Positions 43,320 through 52,400 of a stretch of DNA of 64,000 bases are shown in pieces. The DNA is from CAMCXE01 sp036520615. Its GTDB lineage: Bacteria > Pseudomonadota > Gammaproteobacteria > Pseudomonadales > Cellvibrionaceae. Location of the stretch: positions 1-64,000 of the forward strand of contig DATDJI010000098.1 in assembly GCA_036520615.1 (NCBI GenBank), written 5' to 3'. A program made the translations under genes and the position numbers. The first letter of the stretch is position 1; each line of letters opens with the position of its first letter. Below the pieces are notes generated by a model. That model was not told the origin of the DNA, searched no databases, and worked only from the letters and a program-made list of their open reading frames with translations.

Positions 43320-44069
43320 ATGGATCGTGATGAGATCACCCACTTTGGATTCCAATCGGTAAAAGCAGGCGAAAAAGCCGCAAAAGTGGCCAGTGTTTTT
43401 CACTCCGTAGCGGCAAAATATGATGTTATGAATGACGTCATGTCCTTAGGTATTCACCGGCTCTGGAAGCGCCTGACGATTGAAGCGGCAGGTGCCCGTG
43501 CAGGGCAAAAAATCCTTGATATCGCAGGCGGCACCGGCGACTTAACCGCACAGTTCTCCCGCATAGTTGGCCCCACCGGCGAGGTGGTATTGGCCGATAT
43601 AAATGCTTCTATGCTTGAAGTCGGCAGAGACAAACTAATTGATCGAGGCCTGGTTAATAATCTCTCGTTCGTGCAGGCGGACGCTCAACATCTGCCCTTC
43701 CCAGATAATTATTTCGACTGTATTACGATTGCGTTTGGCTTGCGCAATGTGACCGATAAGGATTTGGCCTTAGCATCCATGTGCCGCGTATTAAAGCCCG
43801 GCGGCAAATTGTTAATTTTGGAATTTTCCAAACCACAAAATCCTTTATTGGCAAAAGCTTACGATCAATATTCATTTCATTTGTTGCCATTTATGGGCAA
43901 GCTCGTCGCCAACGATGCCGATAGCTATCGCTACTTGGCTGAAAGTATTCGCATGCACCCGGACCAAGCCACGTTAAAAAACATGGTGCTAAATGCAGGC
44001 TTCAATAAATGTGATGTGCATAATTTCACTGGCGGCATAGTGGCGTTACACAAGGGATTTAAAGCGTGA
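43320..44069 (+). CDS. ubiE: Ubiquinone/menaquinone C-methyltransferase UbiE
   Basis: A 249-residue SAM-dependent methyltransferase for the C-methylation step of ubiquinone synthesis (and demethylmenaquinone where present). The family pattern is complete: THFGFQSVKAGEKAAKVASVFHSVAAKYDVMNDVMSLGIHRLWK at the N-terminus, SAM loop DIAGGTGDLT, ADINASML, and the UbiE motif IAFGLRNVTDKD. The ATG follows AAGGGGC. Its stop overlaps the GTG start of ubiJ by four bases, giving a coupled ubiEJB operon. Confidence 0.97.
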   Translation: MDRDEITHFGFQSVKAGEKAAKVASVFHSVAAKYDVMNDVMSLGIHRLWKRLTIEAAGARAGQKILDIAGGTGDLTAQFSRIVGPTGEVVLADINASMLEVGRDKLIDRGLVNNLSFVQADAQHLPFPDNYFDCITIAFGLRNVTDKDLALASMCRVLKPGGKLLILEFSKPQNPLLAKAYDQYSFHLLPFMGKLVANDADSYRYLAESIRMHPDQATLKNMVLNAGFNKCDVHNFTGGIVALHKGFKA

Positions 44070-44704
44070 CCAGCTCACTAATCGCCGCAGGCCTGCGCGC
44101 CGCAGTGGAGAGCGCACTTAATTTAGCATTAAGCGCTGACGCTGCTAGTCAACGCGCGCTGACAAACCTTGCGGGTAAAAGTATTGCTCTGTCAATTACC
44201 GATATTAATCTGCGCTGGTGTATCCATTTAAATTATCCCATAGTGCTGCTCGATACTGATTCTTGCGAAGCTAATAGCCAATTAACGGGCCGACTGCAGG
44301 ATTTTCTAGGGCTTAGCTTAAAAAATTCGGTGAGCTTTAGCCAAACCGGCGTCACCCACAGCGGCGATATTCAATTACTGAACAGCTGTATCGGTCTGCT
44401 AAAAAACCTTGATCTGGACTTGGGCAGTGTTGTGAGTGAACACTTAGGTCCGCTTAGTGGTGCTCTGACAGATCAAATTCAACAAGTCGGCGCGCAGATA
44501 AAACACATACTGACCAAAATGCCGCCGTTTTTTGGCGATTATCTGCAACACGAATTGCAGCTTACGCCAAGCAAACCTCAAATCGACGCCTTTACCGCTG
44601 ATATCCACGAACTGCGCAGCAATGTTGAAAGGCTTGCGGCCCGTATCGAACGCTTAAACGCCCGCCTTGATACAGAACTCTTAAGCCAAAATCCTCATGT
44701 TTGA
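44066..44704 (+). CDS. ubiJ: Ubiquinone biosynthesis accessory factor UbiJ
   Basis: A 212-residue protein with an SCP2-type lipid-binding domain in the N-terminal half (ALTNLAGKSIALSITDINLRW) and a C-terminal coiled coil (DIHELRSNVERLAARIERLNARLD). UbiJ binds ubiquinone intermediates and scaffolds the Ubi enzyme complex with UbiK in the cytosol. Starts with GTG inside the ubiE stop and overlaps ubiB by eight bases, the classical ubiE-ubiJ-ubiB order. Confidence 0.92.
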   Translation: MTSSLIAAGLRAAVESALNLALSADAASQRALTNLAGKSIALSITDINLRWCIHLNYPIVLLDTDSCEANSQLTGRLQDFLGLSLKNSVSFSQTGVTHSGDIQLLNSCIGLLKNLDLDLGSVVSEHLGPLSGALTDQIQQVGAQIKHILTKMPPFFGDYLQHELQLTPSKPQIDAFTADIHELRSNVERLAARIERLNARLDTELLSQNPHV

Positions 44705-46319
44705 AAGCTCTACACGTCTGCTGACGATTCTTAAAGTATTTGCGCGCTATCAATTGCTTACACTTCTGCCAGTTGAATACCAAAAACCCTGGCTGAAATT
44801 GTTGTTTGCCTGCTTTAAACGTGACAGTGTTCAGCGCGAGCGCGGTGAGAGATTGCGCTTAGCCTGTGAGGATTTAGGGCCTATTTTTGTAAAATTTGGC
44901 CAATTGCTTTCCACTCGGCCAGATTTAATTCCCGCCGACATCTGCCTTAGCCTCAATCAATTACAAGACCGCGTCGCACCTTTTCCCGGGGATCAATTTG
45001 TCGCCCTAGTGGAGCAGGCATTAGGCCAACCGATAAACGCAGTATTTAGTGAATTTTCTCACGAGCCCCTAGCCTCCGCGTCCATTGCTCAGGTTCATTG
45101 CGCACGTTTAATGAGCGGCGAACAGGTGGTTGTTAAAGCCGTACGTCCAGGCATCGACACGACTATTCATAGCGACCTACGTTTAATGCTTATTTTGGCG
45201 CGCTGGATCGCTGCATTAAATTCCGATGGCAAACGCTTACGCCCAGTGGAAGTTGTGGAGGAATACCGCAACACAATTTTGGATGAATTGGATTTAATGC
45301 GTGAAGCGGCCAATGCTGCGCAATTAAAACGTAATTTCACTCCAGCCAACCAGCTGTATGTGCCCAAAATGTATTGGGATTATTGCCGCCAGAATGTATT
45401 GGTAATGGAGCGTATTTGGGGCCTGCAAGTAACCGATATTAAAGGCATAGTGGCGGCGGGAATTAACCTTAAAACACTAGCCGAACTGGGTGTGGAAATA
45501 TTTTTTACTCAAGTATTTGATCATAATTTTTTCCACGCTGACATGCATCCAGGCAATGTCTATGTCAGCACAGCCAACCCATATTCTCCGCAATACATTG
45601 CTCTGGATATGGCCATTATGGGCAGCCTTACGCGGGAGGATCAGTATTATTTAGCGCGCAATCTGCTTGCGATGTTCCGCCGCGATTATCGCCAAGTTGC
45701 TGAGCTACATGTGTTATCCAATTGGGTGCCAAAAAATACCTCAGTTGCCGCATTTGAATCGGCTATTCGCTCAGTATGCGAGCCTATTTTTGCTAAACCA
45801 CTTAAAGATATTTCCTTCGGCCAAGCGCTTATTTCACTGTTTCAAACAGCGCGGCGTTTTAATATGGAAATTCAACCGCAATTAGTATTACTGCAAAAAA
45901 CGCTACTAAATATAGAAGGCCTAGGCCGCCAGCTCTATCCAGAATTAGACTTATGGGCCACAGCACATCCGTTTTTAGAGCGCTGGGTGAAGCGGCGCTA
46001 CCATCCCAAAACGCTGTGGAAGGAGCTGCAACGCCAAGCACCGGACTGGTTAGAGCAGCTGCCGACGCTGCCGCAATTGAGCTTGGAAGCGCTGCATGGA
46101 GCTAAAACCCTCGCCTCAATGGCGCCTGATATTCACACGATCGCCAATGCGCTAGAGCGAAGTGAGCGCAAAACCCGTTGGCGCGCTGCCGCCGCTGTGC
46201 TATGCGCCACTGCATTCTTATTATTGTTTTGGCGCTTCGCCGGAGTCTTCGTGTTTAGCGATTGGCTGGCACTGGTAGCAGGTTTTGTAGGTGTCGTTAT
46301 TGCGCTATTGGCCCGCTAA
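44697..46319 (+). CDS. ubiB: Ubiquinone biosynthesis atypical kinase/ATPase UbiB
   Basis: A 540-residue member of the ABC1/ADCK/UbiB family. The family-specific KxGQ motif occurs in FVKFGQLLSTRPDLIPADI, the Ala-rich loop in LASASIAQVHCARL, the catalytic Lys in VVVKAVRPGI, and HADMHPGNVYV as the catalytic loop. Two C-terminal membrane helices (~500-540) anchor it to the inner membrane. It uses ATPase activity to make ubiquinone intermediates accessible to the Ubi complex. Ends at a strong terminator shared with the pectinesterase gene. Confidence 0.96.
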   Translation: MFESSTRLLTILKVFARYQLLTLLPVEYQKPWLKLLFACFKRDSVQRERGERLRLACEDLGPIFVKFGQLLSTRPDLIPADICLSLNQLQDRVAPFPGDQFVALVEQALGQPINAVFSEFSHEPLASASIAQVHCARLMSGEQVVVKAVRPGIDTTIHSDLRLMLILARWIAALNSDGKRLRPVEVVEEYRNTILDELDLMREAANAAQLKRNFTPANQLYVPKMYWDYCRQNVLVMERIWGLQVTDIKGIVAAGINLKTLAELGVEIFFTQVFDHNFFHADMHPGNVYVSTANPYSPQYIALDMAIMGSLTREDQYYLARNLLAMFRRDYRQVAELHVLSNWVPKNTSVAAFESAIRSVCEPIFAKPLKDISFGQALISLFQTARRFNMEIQPQLVLLQKTLLNIEGLGRQLYPELDLWATAHPFLERWVKRRYHPKTLWKELQRQAPDWLEQLPTLPQLSLEALHGAKTLASMAPDIHTIANALERSERKTRWRAAAAVLCATAFLLLFWRFAGVFVFSDWLALVAGFVGVVIALLAR

Positions 46320-46355
46320 TGCGCAGCATATTTATCGCGTAGTGAATTTAGGCCT

Positions 46356-46393
46356 GCTCTTAAAATCCGCACACGAGTGCGGATTTTAAGAGC
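46356..46393. terminator. Bidirectional terminator between ubiB and the pectinesterase gene
   Basis: GCTCTTAAAATCCGCAC and its perfect complement form a 17-bp stem with the loop ACGA. The convergent placement and internal A/T tracts suit termination from both sides. Confidence 0.8.
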
Positions 46394-46408
46394 TTAATTG
46401 GGCTTAAT

Positions 46409-48442
46409 TTAAGGCTGAGGATTCCACCCCTGCCCATTATTAAAGCTTGCAAAAATCAACGCCCGATTTGCATAGCTTTGCGTGTATTCGCTCTGGGTTA
46501 ATAAATAGGCTCCGTCGCGAGCGGATAAATTTAGTTTATTGCCTGCCAAATCAACCGAACCAAATTCTCTGAATCCAAACGTTGCCGTGCCTTTAAGGGG
46601 GTTGCGTGTTTTATCAGTTTCGGTGAACCAACCCACCGGTGCAATATGCGCATCCATCGCACAATTAATAAACGCAAAACTATCAAAATTATTGCTGCCT
46701 GATGAATAACCCGAGCGCGCCAAATAGGTTTTTGCATTGGCAATAGTATTACCCAATGGCCCTGCCGCACGGGTTAATTTACTATTTAAAAATACGAATC
46801 CCGGATAAGCATTAGAGGTAATTCGAGCCTGCACAATATAACCGCCGCTGGTAGACGTGCCGCCTCCTTGTGAATCCCCAAGCGAGCGAATTTCACTATT
46901 TTCAAATAGGCCAACCCGCGCTGACCCCCAAATAAAATCCACGTTTCCCGCGATTACAGAATTGTAAAACCAGCTGTAACCTCTTAACTGCAATGTATCT
47001 TGTTCACTTATAAAAGCGGCATTTTTTGCCACAAAGCGCCCGGTATCGCTGCCGAAATAAAGGGCTTCCGCCTGGTTGCCAGTAGAGGCCGAAGCGCGCT
47101 GATGGGTATTAAAAATAGTCATATTTTCCACTGATACTAAATCTGCAGCCTGAATTAAAAATAATGCCCGGCCATTCGTGCCGCTATTTAATCCTTCGTA
47201 ATTATCAAATCGAACCACCGTACCATCGCGACTTTCTCCGTTTATGCGAATATTATTTTTATCGCGCAAATATAAGGCTTCCGGATAAACACCATTGCGT
47301 ACATTTACAACTGCTGCGGCGTTTGCAGCGATATTTTTCATCACATAATTTAGCGCGCCTTGCACTGAGCCAAAATCCGCTTGGCCATCGTCATCTACGC
47401 TTACCGTAGGGCCGCTTGGACCTGAAGATTTAGTGGTAAATTGCCATTGGCCTGCGCTAAATCCTGCAAATGCACGTCCTCCTTGCATGCCGGTAAATAC
47501 TCCATTAGCAATGACAACTGAATATTTTTTACCGTATTGCAAGCGGTTAGTGTGAGGGCTTACGAAAATCGAATTGCCGATAATTTGCGCCGGCACAACA
47601 TTTAATGTGCGCGTAGCGCTTTGTCCTGAGAAGCCTAAAACATCCGTATCGCGAGTTACTTTAATCGTATCCACAAGATTGTTAGTCGTTGTGTCGTAAA
47701 TCTGTACGTCGCCCGTTTTAATACTGGGTTTGGCATCAAAATTAATGCGCAAACGCGTATCTGGATTTACATTGACTGTATTATGGTTAGGAAAAATAAG
47801 ATTGTTGACAGGTGCAGTGCTGCACTGACCAGCAGTGAGCTTTGCACCTGAATTATCTGCAGCAAAAATAGTTACCGCGTCAATATTAGCCAGCCCACTA
47901 GCGCTTTGCGCATCAAGGTTGAGAAGATTATTGCCCGCCTCTAAATAAATACTGCGAGTTTCCGTTTGCCACTGCGTCCAAGCACTTGTGCTGTCAAAAT
48001 TAAAATAAGTAATTTCATTGAAGGCCGTTTTTAACACTGCGGGCCTTGCCTCTGTCGCATTGGCGTAGCGCAGGCTGATTTGATAAGTGCCGGATAATGC
48101 AACATTGACCGCCCATTCAACTGCGACGCCGGTCTGGTTAAGGCCATCGACATAGCCTGTTCCCGTATATCCGCTATGTGTGCTGCCGATTTCGCCTGTA
48201 TAACTGCAAAAACCTGGCTGGGCTTCCTGTATTAGAAGGCCGGCAGCGGCGCCTCCAGATGAACTACTACTGGTTGACGAGCTGCTTGTCGAAGAACTGC
48301 TTGTTGAAGAGCTACTGCTTGATGAACTACTGGCTTTGCCGCTAGAGCTTGTACTGGAGCTTGAACCTGAAGCGCTCGGCGCCTCCCCGCTGCAGCCGAT
48401 AAGTGCAACCAAAATAACCGTGGTGAACAATAATTTTTGCAT
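46409..48442 (-). CDS. Pectinesterase CE8 lipoprotein with CBM35-like and Ig-like domains
   Basis: 677 residues. Lipobox LIGC gives a lipidated Cys17; a Ser-rich linker runs to ~66. Residues ~70-207 look like a CBM35/CBM6-type carbohydrate-binding module (YTGTGYVDGLN, VEWAVNVALSGTYQISLRYAN). An Ig-like domain (~213-340, SbsA type) separates it from the CE8 beta-helix (~345-677), which removes methyl esters from pectin. Catalytic aspartates are Asp482 in SEQDTLQLRG and Asp502 in GNVDFIWGSA, spaced as in known pectin methylesterases. The usual YLGRPW is changed to YLARSGY. Transcribed toward ubiB. Likely acts at the outer surface to open pectin to lyases. Confidence 0.92.
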   Translation of the reverse strand: MQKLLFTTVILVALIGCSGEAPSASGSSSSTSSSGKASSSSSSSSSTSSSSTSSSSTSSSSSGGAAAGLLIQEAQPGFCSYTGEIGSTHSGYTGTGYVDGLNQTGVAVEWAVNVALSGTYQISLRYANATEARPAVLKTAFNEITYFNFDSTSAWTQWQTETRSIYLEAGNNLLNLDAQSASGLANIDAVTIFAADNSGAKLTAGQCSTAPVNNLIFPNHNTVNVNPDTRLRINFDAKPSIKTGDVQIYDTTTNNLVDTIKVTRDTDVLGFSGQSATRTLNVVPAQIIGNSIFVSPHTNRLQYGKKYSVVIANGVFTGMQGGRAFAGFSAGQWQFTTKSSGPSGPTVSVDDDGQADFGSVQGALNYVMKNIAANAAAVVNVRNGVYPEALYLRDKNNIRINGESRDGTVVRFDNYEGLNSGTNGRALFLIQAADLVSVENMTIFNTHQRASASTGNQAEALYFGSDTGRFVAKNAAFISEQDTLQLRGYSWFYNSVIAGNVDFIWGSARVGLFENSEIRSLGDSQGGGTSTSGGYIVQARITSNAYPGFVFLNSKLTRAAGPLGNTIANAKTYLARSGYSSGSNNFDSFAFINCAMDAHIAPVGWFTETDKTRNPLKGTATFGFREFGSVDLAGNKLNLSARDGAYLLTQSEYTQSYANRALIFASFNNGQGWNPQP

Positions 48443-48806
48443 GAACTACCCTAGGTTGATTTTAAACGCGGCGGGGTGCTCAAAGCCGCTAGCTACGGCG
48501 AGGAGTGAAACTCTATTAAAGCATGGCAAACAGAGCACATTTGGGCGCAAATCTAGAACTGTGCTGGCTTAATCAAATAGTACGATAAGCCGGTCTGATT
48601 TCACGCTTAGAAGTCCGCGCTTAGACCGCTCAGAACACTAAAGCTTTTAGTCCGGCCCCTGCGGCAGCACGCTTAACGAAACCATCAGACAAAAAAGTCT
48701 ACCCAAGGCTTTCAAGCTAGGCACATTTAGTGCAGAATTACGCGCCCGATTTTCAGCCTGCTTTGAGGCGAAATCACCACCATTTAAAGTTTGAGGAACC
48801 AGCCGA
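48443..48806. other. Divergent intergenic region, pectinesterase/infA
   Basis: About 360 bases holding the promoters of two divergent genes. I see no additional gene, RNA or clear operator. The infA ribosome-binding site is GAGGA, 14 bases before its ATG. Confidence 0.45.
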
Positions 48807-49025
48807 ATGTCTAAAGAAGACAATATTGAATTCGACGGCGAAGTAGTTGACACCCTTCCTAATACCACCTTCCGAGTAAAATTGGAAAATGGCCACGTAG
48901 TTACCGCTCACATCTCCGGCAAAATGCGCAAAAACTACATCCGTATTCTTACAGGCGATAAAGTAAAAGTTGAAATGACGCCTTACGACCTCAGCAAGGG
49001 CCGCATTACTTATCGTGCACGTTAA
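48807..49025 (+). CDS. infA: Translation initiation factor IF-1
   Basis: The 72-residue OB-fold protein is typical of bacterial IF-1 from start (MSKEDNIEFDGEVVDTLPN) to end (DLSKGRITYRAR), including GHVVTAHISGKMRKNYIRI and LTGDKVKVEMTPYD. It binds the ribosomal A site during initiation. Only its first residues differ from the usual MAKED. It is a lone gene here, without the clpA/aat neighbours often seen. Confidence 0.98.
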   Translation: MSKEDNIEFDGEVVDTLPNTTFRVKLENGHVVTAHISGKMRKNYIRILTGDKVKVEMTPYDLSKGRITYRAR

Positions 49026-49228
49026 GGTTTAGCTATAGCTCCATTTCGTTTCGGGGCCCTAGATGCAGCCCCAGAAGCGCAGGCGCGAGCCTCAGCTCTT
49101 TTATCACTCTAACTCTCTCCTCAGACGTTTTTTTAGCGTTCGTCTTTCAGTTGCTTTCTATCGATAAATCGAACTTCTATCCATCAATCCAACTTCTATC
49201 AGCTGACACTTGATTGAACACATACTTA

Positions 49229-49474
49229 TTACTCGGTGTTCTGGTTGAGTCGGCGAATCGAGTGAAATTTTCCCTCTGCAGTAAAAGCCACTTCAAATTC
49301 ACCATATACCCCGCGATGTTCGACGAAGGGCTGGAAAATTGCGGACGGCAGCTGTACGCGCAATCCACTGTGTGAGCGCACCAATATCTGCCGAGCCCAG
49401 CCATTGTAGAGCGTTAGATACTCACTGGCCGGGATGGCGAGGCTAAATTGTACATAGTTCAATTGCATAATCAC
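49229..49474 (-). CDS. DUF2835 family protein
   Basis: An 81-residue protein with the DUF2835 pattern: NYVQFSLAIPASEYLTLYNGWARQILVRS, then LRVQLPSAIFQPFVEHRGVYGEFEVAF. Function unknown; the family is small and beta-rich. It begins 20 bases after the stop of the glutamate dehydrogenase gene and is probably its downstream operon partner. ATG 49468 is an alternative start two codons later. Confidence 0.85.
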   Translation of the reverse strand: MIMQLNYVQFSLAIPASEYLTLYNGWARQILVRSHSGLRVQLPSAIFQPFVEHRGVYGEFEVAFTAEGKFHSIRRLNQNTE

Positions 49475-49494
49475 TGTACTTAAGCCGCTGTATT

Positions 49495-52400
49495 TTAAGC
49501 CACGCGCTTGGCGATCTCGGCCAGCAAGCCCATAGCCACAGCGAACACGGCAAAATCTTCCAGACCTTGTTTTTCGATATCTTCAATTAACACAATCCAA
49601 CGTCCCCACAAATCCTCAGCTGGCGCAAACCACTCCTTTAAATTGTGTGCTGCAGAAACTACTGCAAACTGGCTGAGGGTATTTTCAACTTCCAGCAAAT
49701 AACTGTCGCGCACCTGAGCCTGCCAGCTATTGCTTATGGGTATGCTCGCCAGCGCTTGAATAAAACCGTCCATATGTAAGTGTGCTTTAAGTCGGTAATA
49801 ACTCACCGCCAACATCTTATAGCGCTGCTCATCGCCCGCTGCCTGACCACCGGTCATGAGTTCCGCCTGTTTGACAATTCCCAAGTGACTAAATAAGTCT
49901 TCGGGCATCGCAAGGATTTCAGCAACATCAACCGGTACGCCCTGCCCTGTTAAATCCTCCACGCGGTTTTGAAACGCACGCACTATCGGTAAATCTTCTG
50001 CATTACAGCCGCGCAACGCTTGATTTACAGCTTGTAGACCAGCGCGATGGGCAGACACATGTTGATCCAACGCATACAAATCCGTGCGAGTCCGCAGATA
50101 CCAACGAGTGACTCGGCGCAAACGGCGGCTCATTGATGCAAACCAACCCATCTGCACTGACGAGGGGAATAACGCCGTATCAACGAGGGTTTGTTGAAAG
50201 TGTTCAAACTGCAATACATCACGCGCTGCGGTATAAGCTTTGGCGAGCTCCACCCAATTAGCGCCACTGGTATCTTTTAAACGCTGCGGCGTGGTTATGC
50301 CAAGGTTATTAATCATCTCATTCGCCAGCTGAGTCGCCACCAACTGCGGACGCAGACGGTGACGCGCCAGCGCATCTGGAAAACGCGCTTGCAACGAGCT
50401 GGGAAACGCACCCGAAGCCACCTGTGCAAGATAGGGTTCGTTATAAATTGCAGGCTCAACTAAAACATCTTTCAGCATCACCTTCGCATAGGAGAGCAAC
50501 ACGGCAAGTTCAGGCCGCGTCAAATGGCTGCGCTCGCTAAGGGCTTTAGTACTAGGCAAGAATTCCAAACGGCGCTGCAAGCGCCCCTGGTGCTCTAACT
50601 CCTCGATAAAGCGCACGTATTCGCTCATACGGCTTTTGACTTCATTGGCAGCAAAGCTTAACGCCATCGTTTGCCGTTCAATATTTTTTAATACTAATTG
50701 AGCAACTTCGTCGGTCATGCTGCGCATTAAATCGTTGCGCGCATCTAGAGATAACTGCCCGCTGGTCATTAATTCATCCAGGCAAATTTTTATATTCACC
50801 TCATGATCTGAGCAGTCCACACCGCCTGCGTTGTCGATAAAATCCGTATTACAGGCGCCTCCTTGTAAACAATATTCGATGCGGCCCAATTGGCTCATAC
50901 CTAAATTGCCGCCTTCTCCAAATATTTTGCATTTTAACTGTTGTCCGTCCACACGCACTCCATCATTAGCTTTATCGCCGATATCGGCATGGCTTTGCTG
51001 GCTGCTTTTAACATAAGTGCCTATACCGCCGTTCCAAATTAAATCTACCGGCGCCTGTAGTAGCGCACAAATTAATTCGTTAGGCGTTAATTGTTCGGCG
51101 GTAAGACCAAAACAATTTTTCATCGGCTCAGTAATTACAATTGCTTTTGCGCTGCGTAAAAATACTCCGCCACCGGAGCTAATTAATGCAAGGTCGTAAT
51201 CTGACCAGCCAGAGCGTGGCAAATTAAAAAGTCTCTTGCGTTCGACAAAACTTATCCGTGCATCAGGCGCCGGATCGATAAAAATATGCTGGTGATTAAA
51301 TGCTGCCACAAGGCAAATATGCTCGGATAACAACATACCATTGCCAAATACGTCACCGGACATATCGCCAATGCCGACTACGGTAAAATCGCTGCTAAAT
51401 GTGCTGCGGCCTAATTCGCGAAAATGCCGCTCAACAGCAACCCAAGCGCCTTTCGCGGTAATACCCATGCCCTTGTGGTCGTAGCCTTGCGAGCCGCCGC
51501 TGGCAAATGCGTCTTTTAACCAGTGGCCATATTGGATAGAAATACCATTGGCAATATCGCTAAAAGTTGCCGTGCCCTTATCCGCCGCTACAACTAAATA
51601 TGGATCCGGCTCATCGTAACAAACCACTTGGGAAGGACGGATAATTTCCTGCTGCTGGTAATTATCCGTAATATCTAAGAGCGCGCTGATAAACGTGCGG
51701 TACGCCGCAATTCCTAATGTCTGAATTTGATCGCGGGTGGCATCGGCGGGAATATTTTTCGGTACAAAACCGCCTTTGGCGCCGCTGGGCACAATTACGG
51801 CATTTTTTACTTGCTGGGCTTTTACCAAACCTAACACTTCGGTGCGGTAATCCTGCAAACGATCGGACCAGCGCAAGCCACCGCGCGCCACTTTACTCGT
51901 GCGCAAATGCACGCCTTCAACCTGCGGCCCGAACATAAAAATCTCGAATGCCGGTTTAGGTTCAGGAATATCGGCTAAGCGCGCAGTGGCCAATTTAATT
52001 GACAGATAAGATTTAGGCCCATCGGCCTGAAACTGATATAAATTCGTTCGTAGGGTTGCACCGATTAATTCTAATAATCGCCGCAAAATTTTATCGTCAT
52101 TTAATTGGGTTACAGATTCTAGATAATTTAAAACAGCCATTTTCGCGTGCACGGAGCGCTCCTCCGACACACCTGTAGGGTTAAAGCGGCTATCGAATAA
52201 TTGCCACAATGCCACCACCACTGGGACATGTTTAAGCAAGGCGTCACTAATGGCTTCCACGCCGAGAAAAAACAGCGTTTGTTTTAAATAAACCGCATAG
52301 GTGCGAAATACATTGGCAGCATAATAAGGCATAGCGGCTGCCAAAATTAAGCGATTAAACGAATCGCTGTCACAGCGCTGCTGCCAAATTGCTTTAAACG

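Noticed and set aside
49026..49110. GC-rich hairpins after infA as a terminator
   Set aside because: Stems are only 4-5 bp with no T-run after them.
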